DNA of 64,000 nt from Pseudofrankia sp. DC12 (GCF_000966285.1 NZ_KQ031391.1:4604540-4668539), one strand, 5' to 3'; shown: positions 8,113-17,453, counted from the first letter of the stretch. Made by a program: numbers and translations. The notes: generated by a model from the letters alone, not told the origin.

Positions 8113-9117
8113 TTACTCTGTACGCTGTCGAGCAGTAGGTTCGTCGCCGTCCACGAAGGGCTCGGCACTCGGAGCTGGTTGAGCCGCGCAGGCCGCGTGA
8201 AGACTGCGCCCGACCCGCTCCGTTGCCGTCGGCGTCGTCGCTGGGCCGACAAGCTCCGCGGCGGTGAGCAGGTCGCCGACAAGATCAGCCATCCGGCGCG
8301 TGTCGTCTACGATGCGCGCGGCGTCGGCTGCCAGGTCCGGTTGGCCGGCCTGTTGCGCCGCGCGTTCGAGTACCTGTACACGGGTGTGCAGGACGGTGAG
8401 CGGCGTGCGCAGCTCATGCGCGGCGTCGGCGACGAACTGTCGCTGTGCCGTGAGGGCCGTCCGCAGTGGGCGCACTGCGCGGTGTGCGATACCGAGGCTG
8501 ACCGCGACCACCAGAAACAGGCCGAACGCTCCGGAGAGCAGGAGGCCGCTGAGCAGCCGGCCGGCCTCCTGCGCCCGCGGGCGCAGGTCGTAGGCGGCCT
8601 GCACGACGAAGGGCCCGGCGGCGTCGGCGCGTCGGACGGTGACGATTCGGTAGGAGCGGTCGTCGCCGAGGCTGCGGTGCTGGAAGCGAGTGACACCGTC
8701 CCTGCGCGTGGCTTCGATCTTGGCCGGGTCCATCAAACCGCCTGGCGCGCGGTCAGACGCCTCGACCGGCCGCCCCGCTCTGCTCAGAAAGATCACGATG
8801 TCTACTGGCGGGTCGTCGACATCGTCGGCTGTCCTGGCAGCGGAGATCAGCGCCCGGTCGACGTCGCCCGCCTGTTCGTGCTGGATGACCAGCCAGGCGG
8901 CGACGCCGATGAGGACCATCGCGGCCGTGACGGTGAGTCCCACGGCGGCGGCGAGCCGGCGGCGGCTCGCCGTCAAGATCCGGGCCTCGGCCCATGCCGG
9001 AGCGGTCGGCGATGACCTGCCCGGCCAGGGCAGGCGGGACTGAACAGGTGCCGGCGCCTGGGATGCGGGTGACCCGAGCGCGGACCCCGCCGTGGGGCGT
9101 GGCTCTGCGGCGCTCAC
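8113..9117 (-). CDS. Sensor histidine kinase lacking an ATPase domain
   Basis: A 334-residue protein with a proline-rich N-terminus, TM1 (AAAVGLTVTAAMVLIGVAAWLV), an extracytoplasmic sensor of about 100 residues, TM2 (LLLSGAFGLFLVVAVSLGIAH) and a dimerisation/phosphoacceptor helix with RQFVADAAHELRTPLTVLHT (His about 247). The N, G1, F and G2 boxes of the ATP-binding domain are absent: after DLLTAAELVG the protein ends in low-complexity sequence. Nothing resembling a HATPase domain follows in any frame down to 7900. It is probably truncated and dead, unless another kinase phosphorylates it in trans. Its start overlaps the upstream regulator by four bases. Confidence 0.75.
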   Translation of the reverse strand: MSAAEPRPTAGSALGSPASQAPAPVQSRLPWPGRSSPTAPAWAEARILTASRRRLAAAVGLTVTAAMVLIGVAAWLVIQHEQAGDVDRALISAARTADDVDDPPVDIVIFLSRAGRPVEASDRAPGGLMDPAKIEATRRDGVTRFQHRSLGDDRSYRIVTVRRADAAGPFVVQAAYDLRPRAQEAGRLLSGLLLSGAFGLFLVVAVSLGIAHRAVRPLRTALTAQRQFVADAAHELRTPLTVLHTRVQVLERAAQQAGQPDLAADAARIVDDTRRMADLVGDLLTAAELVGPATTPTATERVGRSLHAACAAQPAPSAEPFVDGDEPTARQRTE

Positions 9118-9869
9118 CGCTGGCCGCCCAGCTGGTAGCCGACCCCGCGTACCGTCCTGATGACTGATCGGCCCAGCTTGCGTCGCAGGTAATGGACGTA
9201 TACGGCCACGACCGCCGGCTCGGCGTACGGGAACAGCCGTTCGCGCAGCTCGTCACGCGTGAAGGCTCGCAGGGGCCGAGCCGCCAGCGCCGCCAACAGG
9301 GCGCTTTCCCGCTCGGACAGCCGTACGTAGCCCTTGACGTTGGCGGCTTCGTGACCGGGGGCGTTGGCCGGAAGGTCAGAGACGGTTCGGTTGGCCAGAT
9401 CGAGGCGCCGTCCATCGGGCAGGGGCAGATGGGCGGCTCTGTCCAGGTGCTGGCGGCGAACCGCGCGCAACCGGGCGAAAAGCTCATCGAGGCCGAACGG
9501 CTTGACCAGGAAGTCGTCGGCGCCACCATCGAGCCCCTCCACCCGGTCCGCGACAGCTCCCCGGGCGGTGAGGATGAGAACCGGCACGACGACGGATCGG
9601 GTCCGCCACGCGCGCAGGACGTCCATGCCGTCGACCACCGGCAGCCCGAGGTCGAGGACGACCACGTCGTAGGGGCGGGTCAGCCCGAGGTGCAGGGCAC
9701 GTTGCCCGTCGAAGGCGCACTCGACCTCGTAGCCCGCGTCTTTCAGAACACCGGTAAGCAGGTCCGCGAGTGAGGGCTCGTCCTCGACGAGCAACAGCCG
9801 GGGCCGTTCGGCCGCCGGCTCGGCGGCGGGTGCTGTGGCCAGGCGGCTGCCGGCGGTCTCCGTGCTCAC
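9114..9869 (-). CDS. OmpR-family response regulator
   Basis: This 251-residue protein has a receiver domain at about residues 23-135 (LLLVEDE, phosphoacceptor Asp in VVVLDLGLP, Thr in LILTARG, Lys in FLVKPFG). It is followed by a winged-helix DNA-binding domain ending VIRTVRGVGYQLGGQR. The first 22 residues are Ala/Glu-rich and disordered. It is cotranscribed with the ATPase-less kinase (4-bp overlap). Since that partner probably cannot autophosphorylate, this regulator may depend on another kinase or on small phosphodonors. Confidence 0.9.
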   Translation of the reverse strand: MSTETAGSRLATAPAAEPAAERPRLLLVEDEPSLADLLTGVLKDAGYEVECAFDGQRALHLGLTRPYDVVVLDLGLPVVDGMDVLRAWRTRSVVVPVLILTARGAVADRVEGLDGGADDFLVKPFGLDELFARLRAVRRQHLDRAAHLPLPDGRRLDLANRTVSDLPANAPGHEAANVKGYVRLSERESALLAALAARPLRAFTRDELRERLFPYAEPAVVAVYVHYLRRKLGRSVIRTVRGVGYQLGGQR

Positions 9870-9912
9870 GACTGCGCTCCCGGGTGGTCCAGACCGTGGA
9901 GGCGGTGCGGCG

Positions 9913-10440
9913 CTACCCGGCGGACGTCGTTCCGACCCCCGACCAGGCAGCCTGGGCGCCGCTGTGCCCGATCCGGACGACCTGCACGACGCTACCGACG
10001 GCGGTGGCCAGCACCAGCGCCAAGGCGAGAGCTGTGACCCATGTCGTGGTCCGCGCCGCCGAGTGCGCGGACCTGGCCCCGCCAGTCACCCGCCCGGGCG
10101 ACGCCCATGCCGTAGGCCGCCAGCCGTCGTTCCACAACAGCAGCAGCGCCGCGACGAACAGTCCCGCGACCCAGGGCAGCAGCCCGTCGCCGAGCTCGGC
10201 GTGCCGGGCGATCAGCGGGTTGTCTGGCAGCCGGGCCCGTAGCTGCTCGCCGCTGTGCGAGGTGATCGGCACGAGGATCAGCGCCCCGAGGGCGGCGAGC
10301 ACCGGCAGCGGGCCAAGCGCCCGACGCAGCCGGGGCCAGAAGGCCACCACGAGGAGCAGCAACGCCGCCAGCGGTACGAGCACCACCGTGGCATGAATGA
10401 TCAGTATGTGAACGGGCAGGCCGAAAATGGTCGAGGGCAC
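9913..10440 (-). CDS. DUF2231-like four-TM membrane protein
   Basis: I choose GTG 10440 (MPSTIFGLPVHILIIHAT) over an upstream in-frame start because GGAG lies 6 nt before it and the homologous N-terminus begins there. That gives 175 residues. Four hydrophobic segments are seen: HILIIHATVVLVPLAALLLL, PVLAALGALILVPIT, LLPWVAGLFVAALLLLW and VTALALALVLATAVGSVVQV. The GLPVHILIIHAT opening with its paired histidines is typical of DUF2231 proteins, sometimes linked to heme or redox, but the function is not established. It lies upstream of the response regulator on the same strand. Confidence 0.7.
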   Translation of the reverse strand: MPSTIFGLPVHILIIHATVVLVPLAALLLLVVAFWPRLRRALGPLPVLAALGALILVPITSHSGEQLRARLPDNPLIARHAELGDGLLPWVAGLFVAALLLLWNDGWRPTAWASPGRVTGGARSAHSAARTTTWVTALALALVLATAVGSVVQVVRIGHSGAQAAWSGVGTTSAG

Positions 10441-10992
10441 GCGGTCTCCAGGCTGTGGCCGCGGGCAGCGCGGCCAGCGTGCTGGCGCGCCGGGCACCGC
10501 GGCGGTCAGGGCAGGTCAGGACAGCGCACGAAGACCGAGGTCCGGCCCGGCGGGGCGACGGACGACCGACTTCGTGCTCAAGCCGCAGGCTCCGTCCGAT
10601 ACCTGAGGGTTTTCTTAGAGGACGACGTCAATGGCCGGGCGCCGGGCCGGTGAGCTCTCCAGATCGGCGGCGAGGCGCGAGACCAGGCGACGATGTGGTG
10701 TCGTCATCGGCCGTCACCGTCCGGAGATCCTCTGCAGGCGGAGGGCGGCTAGCCGCTCGACCCTGCTTCCGGCCCGGACACGCTGCTCGGCGAACCACCT
10801 GGCGGTTCGCACTGCGGGGAACCTCTCCACGACCAGGCCCTCCTCAGGAAGGCTTGCAGATCTTCAACTCTCCCGCCGGAATGGTGATCCGCGCCCACGC
10901 TCCCTGGGGGCTGCGGCTCGGGGGGAAGGCCCCGCACGCGCGCGGCTGTGCCCCGCAGGATTTCGGTCGCCCGAGACACGTCGAAGCTGTGG
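10441..10992. other. Gene-free stretch between divergent DUF2231-like and DUF2252 neighbours
   Basis: About 550 bp. Short frames exist on both strands, but none has recognisable domains, a good ribosome site or a length beyond chance for this GC content. The segment lies downstream of the DUF2252 gene and upstream of the DUF2231-like gene, so it should hold a minus-strand terminator and promoter. I could not identify either with confidence. Confidence 0.4.
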
Positions 10993-12510
10993 TCAGGGCG
11001 CGGCGGCGATGACACGGCCGGTTCGGACGGCTTCGACAAGCGCGGCGTGGTCGGCCTCGTTCTGGTCGGCGTACGCCTCCGCGAAGGCGGCGGTCGCCTG
11101 GGTGAACGCCGAGCCACCGCCCAGGTAGGCCGCGATCGCGAGGCTGTCGCCCGACCGCGCGTGCGCCCGCGCGAGGGTGGCGGCGCACAGCCGCCCGAAC
11201 AGCGCCAGGCCGTCGGGGTCCATGCGCTCCGGCTCCGCGATGCCCTTCCAGTCCTGCAACTGCCGGACATAGAAGTCGCGCTTGTGTCCATCAAGGCCGT
11301 CGACCCGCTGCCAGCCGAGGAAGATGTCGCTGGCGGCCTGCATGAGCCGTTGCCCGGCGACCACCCGTTCGCCCTGGTTGCCGTACGCGCTCCCGGGCAG
11401 GTGATCTGCCAGGACCGAGGTCTCGGCCTCCTTGATCTGCAGCAGCAGCGGGTCGGCGTCGTCGCGGCCGAGCAGCAGCGCGACCCAGCAGCGGGTGCCC
11501 ACGCTGCCGACGCCGACGACCTTGCGGGCGAAGTCGACGAGGCGGTACCGGGCGAGCAGCGAGCGCCGGTCGGTCGACAGTGTGGCGGAGTACTCCTCGA
11601 CGATGGAGCTGAGCCATCGCATCAGCAGATCCCGGTCCCGCCCGGTGTGAAGGTCGTTGATCGGGACGAGTAGCGGAGGATCGGCGGCGAAGCGCCGTTC
11701 GCCATTGACTACCTCGGTCAGCTTGGCGAACGCCCGCAGCCGGTCGCGCGACCGGGCCCGCGAAGTCGCCTGCGACACCCGTCTGGAAGCCCGCTTGCCC
11801 AGCACATCCGCGAGCCGCGGGGCCAGCTCCTCGACATCGACGTGGGCGTACCAGACGTCAAGGTTGGTCATCGCCGCGAACCGGTGCATCCAGTAGCGGT
11901 AGGCCCCGACCGCCACGGTGGCGATCTCCCGTCGTTCGGACGAGCCGAAGCCGTTGGCGCGCCCGGCGATGACCAGGCTGGTGGCGAACCGCTTCACGTC
12001 CCACTCCCACGGACCTGGAAGGGTCTCGTCGAAGTCGTTGATGTCGAACACCAGCCGCCGCTCCGGCGAGGCGAGCAGCCGGAAGTTCAGCAGGTGCGCG
12101 TCGCCGCAGAGCTGGACGGTGAGGCCCGAGTTCGGCGTCGTGGCGAGATCCGAGGCCATGATTGCCGCGGCGCCCCGGTAGAACCTGAACGGCGATTCCG
12201 TCATCCGCTGGTAGCGCAGGGGGACCAGCTCGGCTAGGCGGCACCGCGACTGACGGTCGATTACCTCGACCGGGTCGGCCCGGTCGGGGGCCGCTGCATA
12301 CTGCGCGTGGGCTCGGCGTGGGGCCGAGGCCCGGGCGGCTCGTCCCCGGGCGGCGCGTCGAGCCGCGTCCGGTCCAGCACCGTCCGGCCCTGCATCGTCC
12401 AGCCAGGCATGGTCCGGTCCAGTGCCGTGCGGTCCAGTGCGGTCCGAGCCGCCGGCGGTGGGGCGCCGCCGCGACCGACGCGCCGGGGGAGCTGTGACAG
12501 CGGTGGTCAT
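10993..12510 (-). CDS. DUF2252 family protein
   Basis: At 505 residues from ATG 12510, with GGGAGG 8 nt upstream, the protein is of usual family length. Recognised blocks are FRFYRGAAAIMASDLA, VQLCGDAHLLNFRLLASPER, LVFDINDFDETLPGPWEWDV, KVVGVGSVGTRCWVALLLGR and a C-terminal LARAHARSGD. The GDAHLLNF and DINDFDE motifs resemble the catalytic and metal-binding loops of aminoglycoside-phosphotransferase-like kinases, but the substrate is unknown. The first roughly 75 residues are a Gly/Pro/Asp/Ala-rich repeat tract encoded by near-repeats of GGTCCAGT-like units and are probably disordered. Confidence 0.88.
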   Translation of the reverse strand: MTTAVTAPPARRSRRRPTAGGSDRTGPHGTGPDHAWLDDAGPDGAGPDAARRAARGRAARASAPRRAHAQYAAAPDRADPVEVIDRQSRCRLAELVPLRYQRMTESPFRFYRGAAAIMASDLATTPNSGLTVQLCGDAHLLNFRLLASPERRLVFDINDFDETLPGPWEWDVKRFATSLVIAGRANGFGSSERREIATVAVGAYRYWMHRFAAMTNLDVWYAHVDVEELAPRLADVLGKRASRRVSQATSRARSRDRLRAFAKLTEVVNGERRFAADPPLLVPINDLHTGRDRDLLMRWLSSIVEEYSATLSTDRRSLLARYRLVDFARKVVGVGSVGTRCWVALLLGRDDADPLLLQIKEAETSVLADHLPGSAYGNQGERVVAGQRLMQAASDIFLGWQRVDGLDGHKRDFYVRQLQDWKGIAEPERMDPDGLALFGRLCAATLARAHARSGDSLAIAAYLGGGSAFTQATAAFAEAYADQNEADHAALVEAVRTGRVIAAAP

Positions 12511-12699
12511 TCTCGGCCTCCCTGGGGCCTCGCCGGGACTCGCGTGCAGGTCGCTGGTCAGCCGCTGCCGGGCCGGCACCGTCCGCCGCCGACGAGGCCG
12601 GCGGCGAACGGCGTGCCGGCAGCGACTGAGCCTTTTCCACCGATGCGTTCCAGGCCCAGGCCGGGCCTGTTCGTCAACGGCAGTGGAATGGGTTCACTG

Positions 12700-13110
12700 T
12701 CAGTGCAGGATCTTCTCCTTCGCGCGCTGGAACTCGGCGTCGGTGATGTCGCCACTTGACCTGAGCCGGGAAAGCCTGGTCAGGTCGTCGACGTCCTTGT
12801 TGCTCCCGCCGGCCACGTCGCGGATATAGGCGTTGAGCGTGCTGCGCTGGTCCTCGACCCGGCGCGAGTCCCGGTCGGCCATGGCCTGCCCCTTCACGAT
12901 GAGGTAGGCGAGGATTCCGAAGAACGGCAGGATGAGGACGAGTGCCAGCCACCCGGCCTTTACCCAGCCGCTCGACTCCCTGTCGCGGAAGATGTCGACA
13001 ACTACTCGAATGACGAGGACCAGCCAGACCGCCCACATAAAGATCCAGAGCATGGTCCAGAAGGCGCCTAGAACCGGATAGTCGTACGCAAGGTACTGGG
13101 TAGCCAGCAC
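12700..13110 (-). CDS. PLDc_N / SHOCT domain membrane protein
   Basis: I use GTG 13110 as the start because GGAGG lies 5 nt upstream. The 136-residue product has two TM helices (FWTMLWIFMWAVWLVLVIRV and AGWLALVLILPFFGILAYLI) separated by VDIFRDRESSGWVKAG, the phospholipase-D nuclease N-terminal type hairpin. A C-terminal SHOCT domain follows: LTRLSRLRSSGDITDAEFQRAKEKIL. SHOCT tails are common on small membrane proteins and are thought to mediate oligomerisation. The role is unknown. It is divergent from the GH15 gene. Confidence 0.85.
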   Translation of the reverse strand: MLATQYLAYDYPVLGAFWTMLWIFMWAVWLVLVIRVVVDIFRDRESSGWVKAGWLALVLILPFFGILAYLIVKGQAMADRDSRRVEDQRSTLNAYIRDVAGGSNKDVDDLTRLSRLRSSGDITDAEFQRAKEKILH

Positions 13111-13413
13111 TTCGTCCTCCGTCCCGTAGCCGGTAACATCTGCACAATCCCGCCGCGGCGCGAGACTGTCGACTCGATCAGTCACGGACGGTCACGCGCG
13201 AGCAATTCTCCGGCAGCGCGCGAACTGGACTTCTGGGACTTCTACCCGGCGGCTTTGCGGAATTCCGGGCGTATCCGCCGCAACGCACGCGTAGTGGTCG
13301 GCCGTCGGCGTGCGCCGAACCGGGATCGGGCGCACGCTCAGAACTCGGAGAGCACTGGCCGCCGAGGCTGGAAGCCGGCGCAGTCAGCGGGGCATGACCG
13401 AAGGAGCGCGACC
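13111..13413. promoter_or_regulatory. Divergent promoter region, SHOCT protein / GH15
   Basis: About 300 bp between two divergent starts. An open plus-strand frame from 13255 runs into the GH15 gene, but its N-terminal 53 codons have no family resemblance and no ribosome site, so I treat them as non-coding. No clear operator palindrome is seen. Confidence 0.35.
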
Positions 13414-15249
13414 GTGAGCAGCTACCCTCCGATCGCCGACCACGGAATGATCGGGGATCTTCAGACCGCGGCGCTGGTGTCCTCCGAGGGGTCCATCGAC
13501 TGGTGGTGCACGCCGCGGTTCGATTCGCCGAGCATTTTCGCTTCGCTGCTGGACAGCGAACGCGGTGGATACTGCCGGCTCGCCGCCGACCTTTTGCCCG
13601 GGAACGGGCTGACGATCCGCCAGCTGTACCTGTCGGACACCGCCGTGCTGATTACCCGCTTCATGGCGCCCAGCGGGGTCGGCGAGGTCGCCGACTTCAT
13701 GGAACCGCTGGACACCACGGTGCCGACCGGCCAGCACCGCCTGCTGAGAGTCGCCCGGGTGGTGAGAGGAACGCTTCCGTTCACCTTTACCTGCCGCCCG
13801 AGGTTTGACTACGGCCGTGCGCCGCACACCGTCACGCAACTCGACCGCCGGTCCGCGCTCTTCCACGGCCCCAACACCGATCTGCGGCTCCAGGCCACCG
13901 GGCCCATCGCTTTCGAGGCCGACTCCACCGATGTCTCGGCGAGTTTCACCCTCTCGGCCGGCGAGGTCGCCGCCGTCGTTCTGACCAGCGACGCTCCGGG
14001 TAGCGTCGAGCCAGAACCGCTGTCGCTGAAGGCCATCCGGGACGATCTGGAGTCCTGCCGCCGCTTCTGGCTCACCTGGCTACGTTCCTGCACATACCGC
14101 GGCCGGTGGAAGAACGAGGTCTACCGCTCCGCGATCACCCTCAAGCTGCTGACCTACGCGCCCTCGGGTGCGCCGATCGCCGCGGCCACGGCCGGGCTGC
14201 CGGAGCAGGTCGGCGGAGAGCGCAACTGGGACTACCGGTACACCTGGATCCGGGACGCGTCCCTCTCGGTCCGGTCACTGATCGACCTTGGGTTCACCGC
14301 GGAGGCTCAGGCCTTCCGGCGGTGGCTGCGCAACCGGCTCACCGACGGTGGCACCGCCTCCGGCGAGCCGCTGCAGATCATGTACCGGATCGACGGCGAC
14401 CCGCAGCTGACCGAGGAGACGCTCGACCATTTCGAGGGCTACCGCGGATCGGCGCCGGTCCGGGTCGGAAACGCCGCCGCCGACCAGATCCAGCTCGACA
14501 TCTACGGAGAGGCCGCCGACGCGCTCGGTCTTGCCGGCGACATCGGCGGCGTCCGCGGCTGGCAGGCCTTCGCCGCCATGCTCGACTGGCTGACCGAACA
14601 CTGGGACCGGCCCGACGAGGGGATCTGGGAGACCCGCGGCGGTCAGCGCGACTTCACCTACAGCCGCCTCATGACCTGGGTCGCCTTCGACCGCGGCATT
14701 CGCCTGGCGACCCAGGCCTCGCGCCCCGCGGACATTCCCCGCTGGACGCGGGCCCGCGACGCGGTCTTCAACCAGATCATCGAACGCGGCTGGAGCCAGA
14801 AGCGTCAGGCGTTCGTCCAGCACTACGACACCGACGTTCTGGACGCCTCGCTGCTGCTCATGCCACGAGTCGGGTTCCTGTCTCCCCATGACCCCGCCTG
14901 GCTGAGCACCCTCGACGCCATGGGCCATGAGCTGGTCAGCGACAGCCTCGTCTACCGGTACGACCCCGAGGCGTCCCCGGACGGGCTGCGCGGTTCCGAG
15001 GGCACCTTCAACCTCTGCAGCTTCCTGTACGTCGAGGCGCTGGCCCGGTCCGGCCGGCTGGTCCAGGCCCGGTACGCCTTCGACAAGATGCTGACCTACG
15101 CCAACCATGTCGGCCTTTTCGCCGAGGAGATCGGCCCCTCCGGGGAGCAGCTCGGCAACTTCCCGCAGGCCTTCACGCACCTCGCGCTCGTCGCCGCGGC
15201 CATGGCGCTGGACGACGAGCTCGACGCGGCGGAGAACACGCCGAGGTAA
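13414..15249 (+). CDS. Glycoside hydrolase family 15 (glucoamylase/trehalase-like)
   Basis: GTG 13414 is chosen because AAGGAG sits 7 nt before it; the 611-residue product matches family length. The N-terminal beta-sandwich starts YPPIADHGMIGDLQTAALVS with the typical GSIDWWCTPRFDSPS block. The C-terminal (alpha/alpha)6 barrel contains GERNWDYRYTWIRDASLSVR, IWETRGGQRDFTYSRLMTWV (candidate general acid Glu) and EEIGPSGEQLGNFPQAFTHL (candidate base Glu). Actinobacterial members of this architecture include trehalases and glucoamylases, and sequence alone does not separate them. There is no signal peptide, so it is cytoplasmic and likely acts on storage or stress sugars. Confidence 0.9.
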   Translation: MSSYPPIADHGMIGDLQTAALVSSEGSIDWWCTPRFDSPSIFASLLDSERGGYCRLAADLLPGNGLTIRQLYLSDTAVLITRFMAPSGVGEVADFMEPLDTTVPTGQHRLLRVARVVRGTLPFTFTCRPRFDYGRAPHTVTQLDRRSALFHGPNTDLRLQATGPIAFEADSTDVSASFTLSAGEVAAVVLTSDAPGSVEPEPLSLKAIRDDLESCRRFWLTWLRSCTYRGRWKNEVYRSAITLKLLTYAPSGAPIAAATAGLPEQVGGERNWDYRYTWIRDASLSVRSLIDLGFTAEAQAFRRWLRNRLTDGGTASGEPLQIMYRIDGDPQLTEETLDHFEGYRGSAPVRVGNAAADQIQLDIYGEAADALGLAGDIGGVRGWQAFAAMLDWLTEHWDRPDEGIWETRGGQRDFTYSRLMTWVAFDRGIRLATQASRPADIPRWTRARDAVFNQIIERGWSQKRQAFVQHYDTDVLDASLLLMPRVGFLSPHDPAWLSTLDAMGHELVSDSLVYRYDPEASPDGLRGSEGTFNLCSFLYVEALARSGRLVQARYAFDKMLTYANHVGLFAEEIGPSGEQLGNFPQAFTHLALVAAAMALDDELDAAENTPR

Positions 15250-15318
15250 CGGCCCGCGCGGCCGGCGGCCAACCAACCGTTCACCAGCCGACTGGACGCA
15301 GGCTCGAGGAGGAGCACG

Positions 15319-16767
15319 CTGAAACCGTCGCCCGGCGGCCCGGCGGAGATCACCGCGCGCGCGGTCGTCCTCCCGCTCGCGCTCGCGCAGCTCATCTGCA
15401 GCTTCGCGGCGTCCAGCCTGAACGTGGCCATCTCCGCGATCGCGAAGGACCTGCACACCACCGTCATCGGCGTACAGACGACGATCACGCTGTTCACGCT
15501 CACCATGGCCGCGCTGATGGTCCCCGGCAGCAAGCTCTCGGACCTCTGGGGCCGGCGGACGTGTTTCATCGCCGGCCTGGCCGTCTATGGCATCGGCGCA
15601 CTCCTGGCGGGGCTCGCGCCCGGCCTGGGAGTGATGATCGTCGGTAACTCGATTCTCGAGGGCGTGGGCTCCGCGCTGATGATTCCGCCGGTGTACATCC
15701 TGGTCACCGTGACCTTCACCGAGGTCAGGGACCGGGCGAAGTACTTCGGCGTGGTCAGCGGCGCCGGTGCCCTGGGGTCCGCGGCGGGGCCGCTGATCGG
15801 TGGACTGATCACGGGCCTGATCGGCTGGCGGGCACTGTTCCTGACCCAGGTCGTGGTGGTGGTGCTGATCATCTATCTGGCCCGCGATCTCGCCGACCAG
15901 CCGCGCCCGGAGCCTCGGCCGCCCTTCGACCTGGGTGGCGCCGTGCTGTCCGCGGCCGGTCTGTTCTTCCTGGTGCTCGGAATCCTGCAGACCAACACCT
16001 ACGGCTGGCTCGTCTCCCGCAAGGACTTCTCGGTCGGGGGCACGGTCCTGATCTCCAAGGGTGGGATGTCGCCGGTCTGGCTGTCCATCGGCATCGGCGT
16101 GGCCATCCTCGGCTGGTTCTTCTGGTACCTGCACGCGCGCGAGCTAAAAGGCAAGGAGCCGCTGCTTCGCGGCAGTCTGCTGCGCAACCGCACGGCCAAC
16201 CTGGGCCTTGGCGTCCAGCTCGTCCAGTGGCTCGCGATGCAGGGCACCTTCTTCGTCATCAGCGTGTTCCTCCAGCAGGTCTGGAAGTACGACGCGATCG
16301 AGACGGGCCTGATGCTCACTCCCGCCAGCGCCGGGATCCTGATCGCCTCGGCGGCCGCGGAAAGGCTCGCCAGCCGCCATTCACAACGGGCGCTCATTCA
16401 GGCGGGCTTTGTCGTGACCGCGGCGGGCATGGCCGTGTCGCTCGCGCTGGTCCGCGCGACGTCGGGGAACCTGAGCCTCGTTCCCGGGCTCCTGCTGACC
16501 GGGCTGGGCGTCGGCGTCATGCTCACCGCCGCGGTCAACCTCGTCCAGTCGAGCTTCCCGGACAGCGACCAGAGCGACATCTCCGGCCTGTCCCGCAGCA
16601 TCTCCAATCTGGGGTCGTCACTCGGAACGGCACTGGCCGGTTCGATCCTCGTCGCGGCCACGCACCCGGGCGGCCGGCCCTTCGCCCTCTCGCTCACGAC
16701 GCTGCTGGTCATCACCCTGATCGGCCTCGTGATCGCGCTGTTCATCCCGAGCCGGACCGACCGCTAG
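15319..16767 (+). CDS. MFS exporter, DHA2 (14-TM) type, probable CTG start
   Basis: The protein has the DHA2 motif set: LYDLWGRR-like KLSDLWGRRTCFIAG after TM2, IPPVYILVTVTF, GAGALGSAAGPLIGGLITG (motif C) and 14 hydrophobic segments over about 482 residues. The first ATG (15424 region) falls after TM1. TM1 (VVLPLALAQLICSFAASSLN) is encoded in frame upstream, and GGAGGAG at 15307-15313 points to CTG 15319; no ATG, GTG or TTG lies in frame there. The adjacent downstream TetR gene suggests substrate-induced control. The substrate is unknown, probably a drug or small metabolite. Confidence 0.85.
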   Translation: MKPSPGGPAEITARAVVLPLALAQLICSFAASSLNVAISAIAKDLHTTVIGVQTTITLFTLTMAALMVPGSKLSDLWGRRTCFIAGLAVYGIGALLAGLAPGLGVMIVGNSILEGVGSALMIPPVYILVTVTFTEVRDRAKYFGVVSGAGALGSAAGPLIGGLITGLIGWRALFLTQVVVVVLIIYLARDLADQPRPEPRPPFDLGGAVLSAAGLFFLVLGILQTNTYGWLVSRKDFSVGGTVLISKGGMSPVWLSIGIGVAILGWFFWYLHARELKGKEPLLRGSLLRNRTANLGLGVQLVQWLAMQGTFFVISVFLQQVWKYDAIETGLMLTPASAGILIASAAAERLASRHSQRALIQAGFVVTAAGMAVSLALVRATSGNLSLVPGLLLTGLGVGVMLTAAVNLVQSSFPDSDQSDISGLSRSISNLGSSLGTALAGSILVAATHPGGRPFALSLTTLLVITLIGLVIALFIPSRTDR

Positions 16768-16814
16768 CCCCGCCGCGTCGCCTACGACGCGGACGGGGCC
16801 CACCTCGTCGAGCG

Positions 16815-17453
16815 GTGTCCGTGGCCTCGGCGACGCGTTCTCGCTCGGGTACGCGGCTGGCCGACGTCCGGCACACCCCGGCCCAGGTATGGGTGATCAC
16901 CGCCGCGTACGGGCTGTTCGCGGAGTACGGGGTGGCCGGAACCTCGCTGCAGATGATCGCCGACACGATGGGGGTCACCAAGGCGGCGGTGTACCACCAG
17001 TTCAAGACCAAGGGCGAGATCGTCGTCGCGACGGCGGACCACGCGCTTGTCGCGCTTGAAGCGGCCGCCGAGGACGCCGAGGCGGCGCCCGGCCGGGTGG
17101 AGGCGCGCCGGGCCCTGCTGCGTCAGCTGGTCGACTTCTCGGTCCGCAGCCGCGCCCAGGTCCGCGCCAGGCAGGGTGACCCGGCCATGATGCGGGTCCT
17201 CGCGCGGCACGAGCCGTTCAGTGGCCTGACCAGGCGGATGTTCGCCCTGTTGGTGGACGACGACAGCGAGACCGAGTGGAGCATTCCCGCCGCGATGCTC
17301 GCCGCCGCCATCACCGCCGTCGGCCAGCCCGCCCTCGCGGCACTCGACCCGAGCATCCTGCGCGAGCGGGTCTTCCACTACGCGTGCCGCCTGCTCGACC
17401 TGCCTGCGCCGAACGCTGGGCCTTCTCGACGACCGCCGCGATGCCGCCCATGA
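16815..17453 (+). CDS. TetR-family regulator downstream of the MFS gene
   Basis: About 212 residues from GTG 16815 (GTG 16821 also possible; neither has a strong ribosome site). The N-terminal helix-turn-helix is AYGLFAEYGVAGTSLQMIAD followed by TMGVTKAAVYHQFKTKGEIV, typical of TetR. The ligand domain is divergent. The gene lies 47 bp after the exporter in the same direction, as in locally regulated efflux operons. The last roughly 18 codons overlap a decayed sulfatase gene on the other strand, so the original C-terminus may have been altered by that junction. Confidence 0.88.
   Translation: MSVASATRSRSGTRLADVRHTPAQVWVITAAYGLFAEYGVAGTSLQMIADTMGVTKAAVYHQFKTKGEIVVATADHALVALEAAAEDAEAAPGRVEARRALLRQLVDFSVRSRAQVRARQGDPAMMRVLARHEPFSGLTRRMFALLVDDDSETEWSIPAAMLAAAITAVGQPALAALDPSILRERVFHYACRLLDLPAPNAGPSRRPPRCRP

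Noticed and set aside
14275-16134. Long minus-strand open frame (over 600 codons) opposite the GH15 and MFS genes
   Set aside because: It is antisense to two clear genes, has no domain resemblance, and is rich in Arg/Gly/Asp/Glu as expected for a shadow frame in high-GC DNA. Similar frames opposite the genes at 60-62 kb and 62-63.7 kb were rejected for the same reason.
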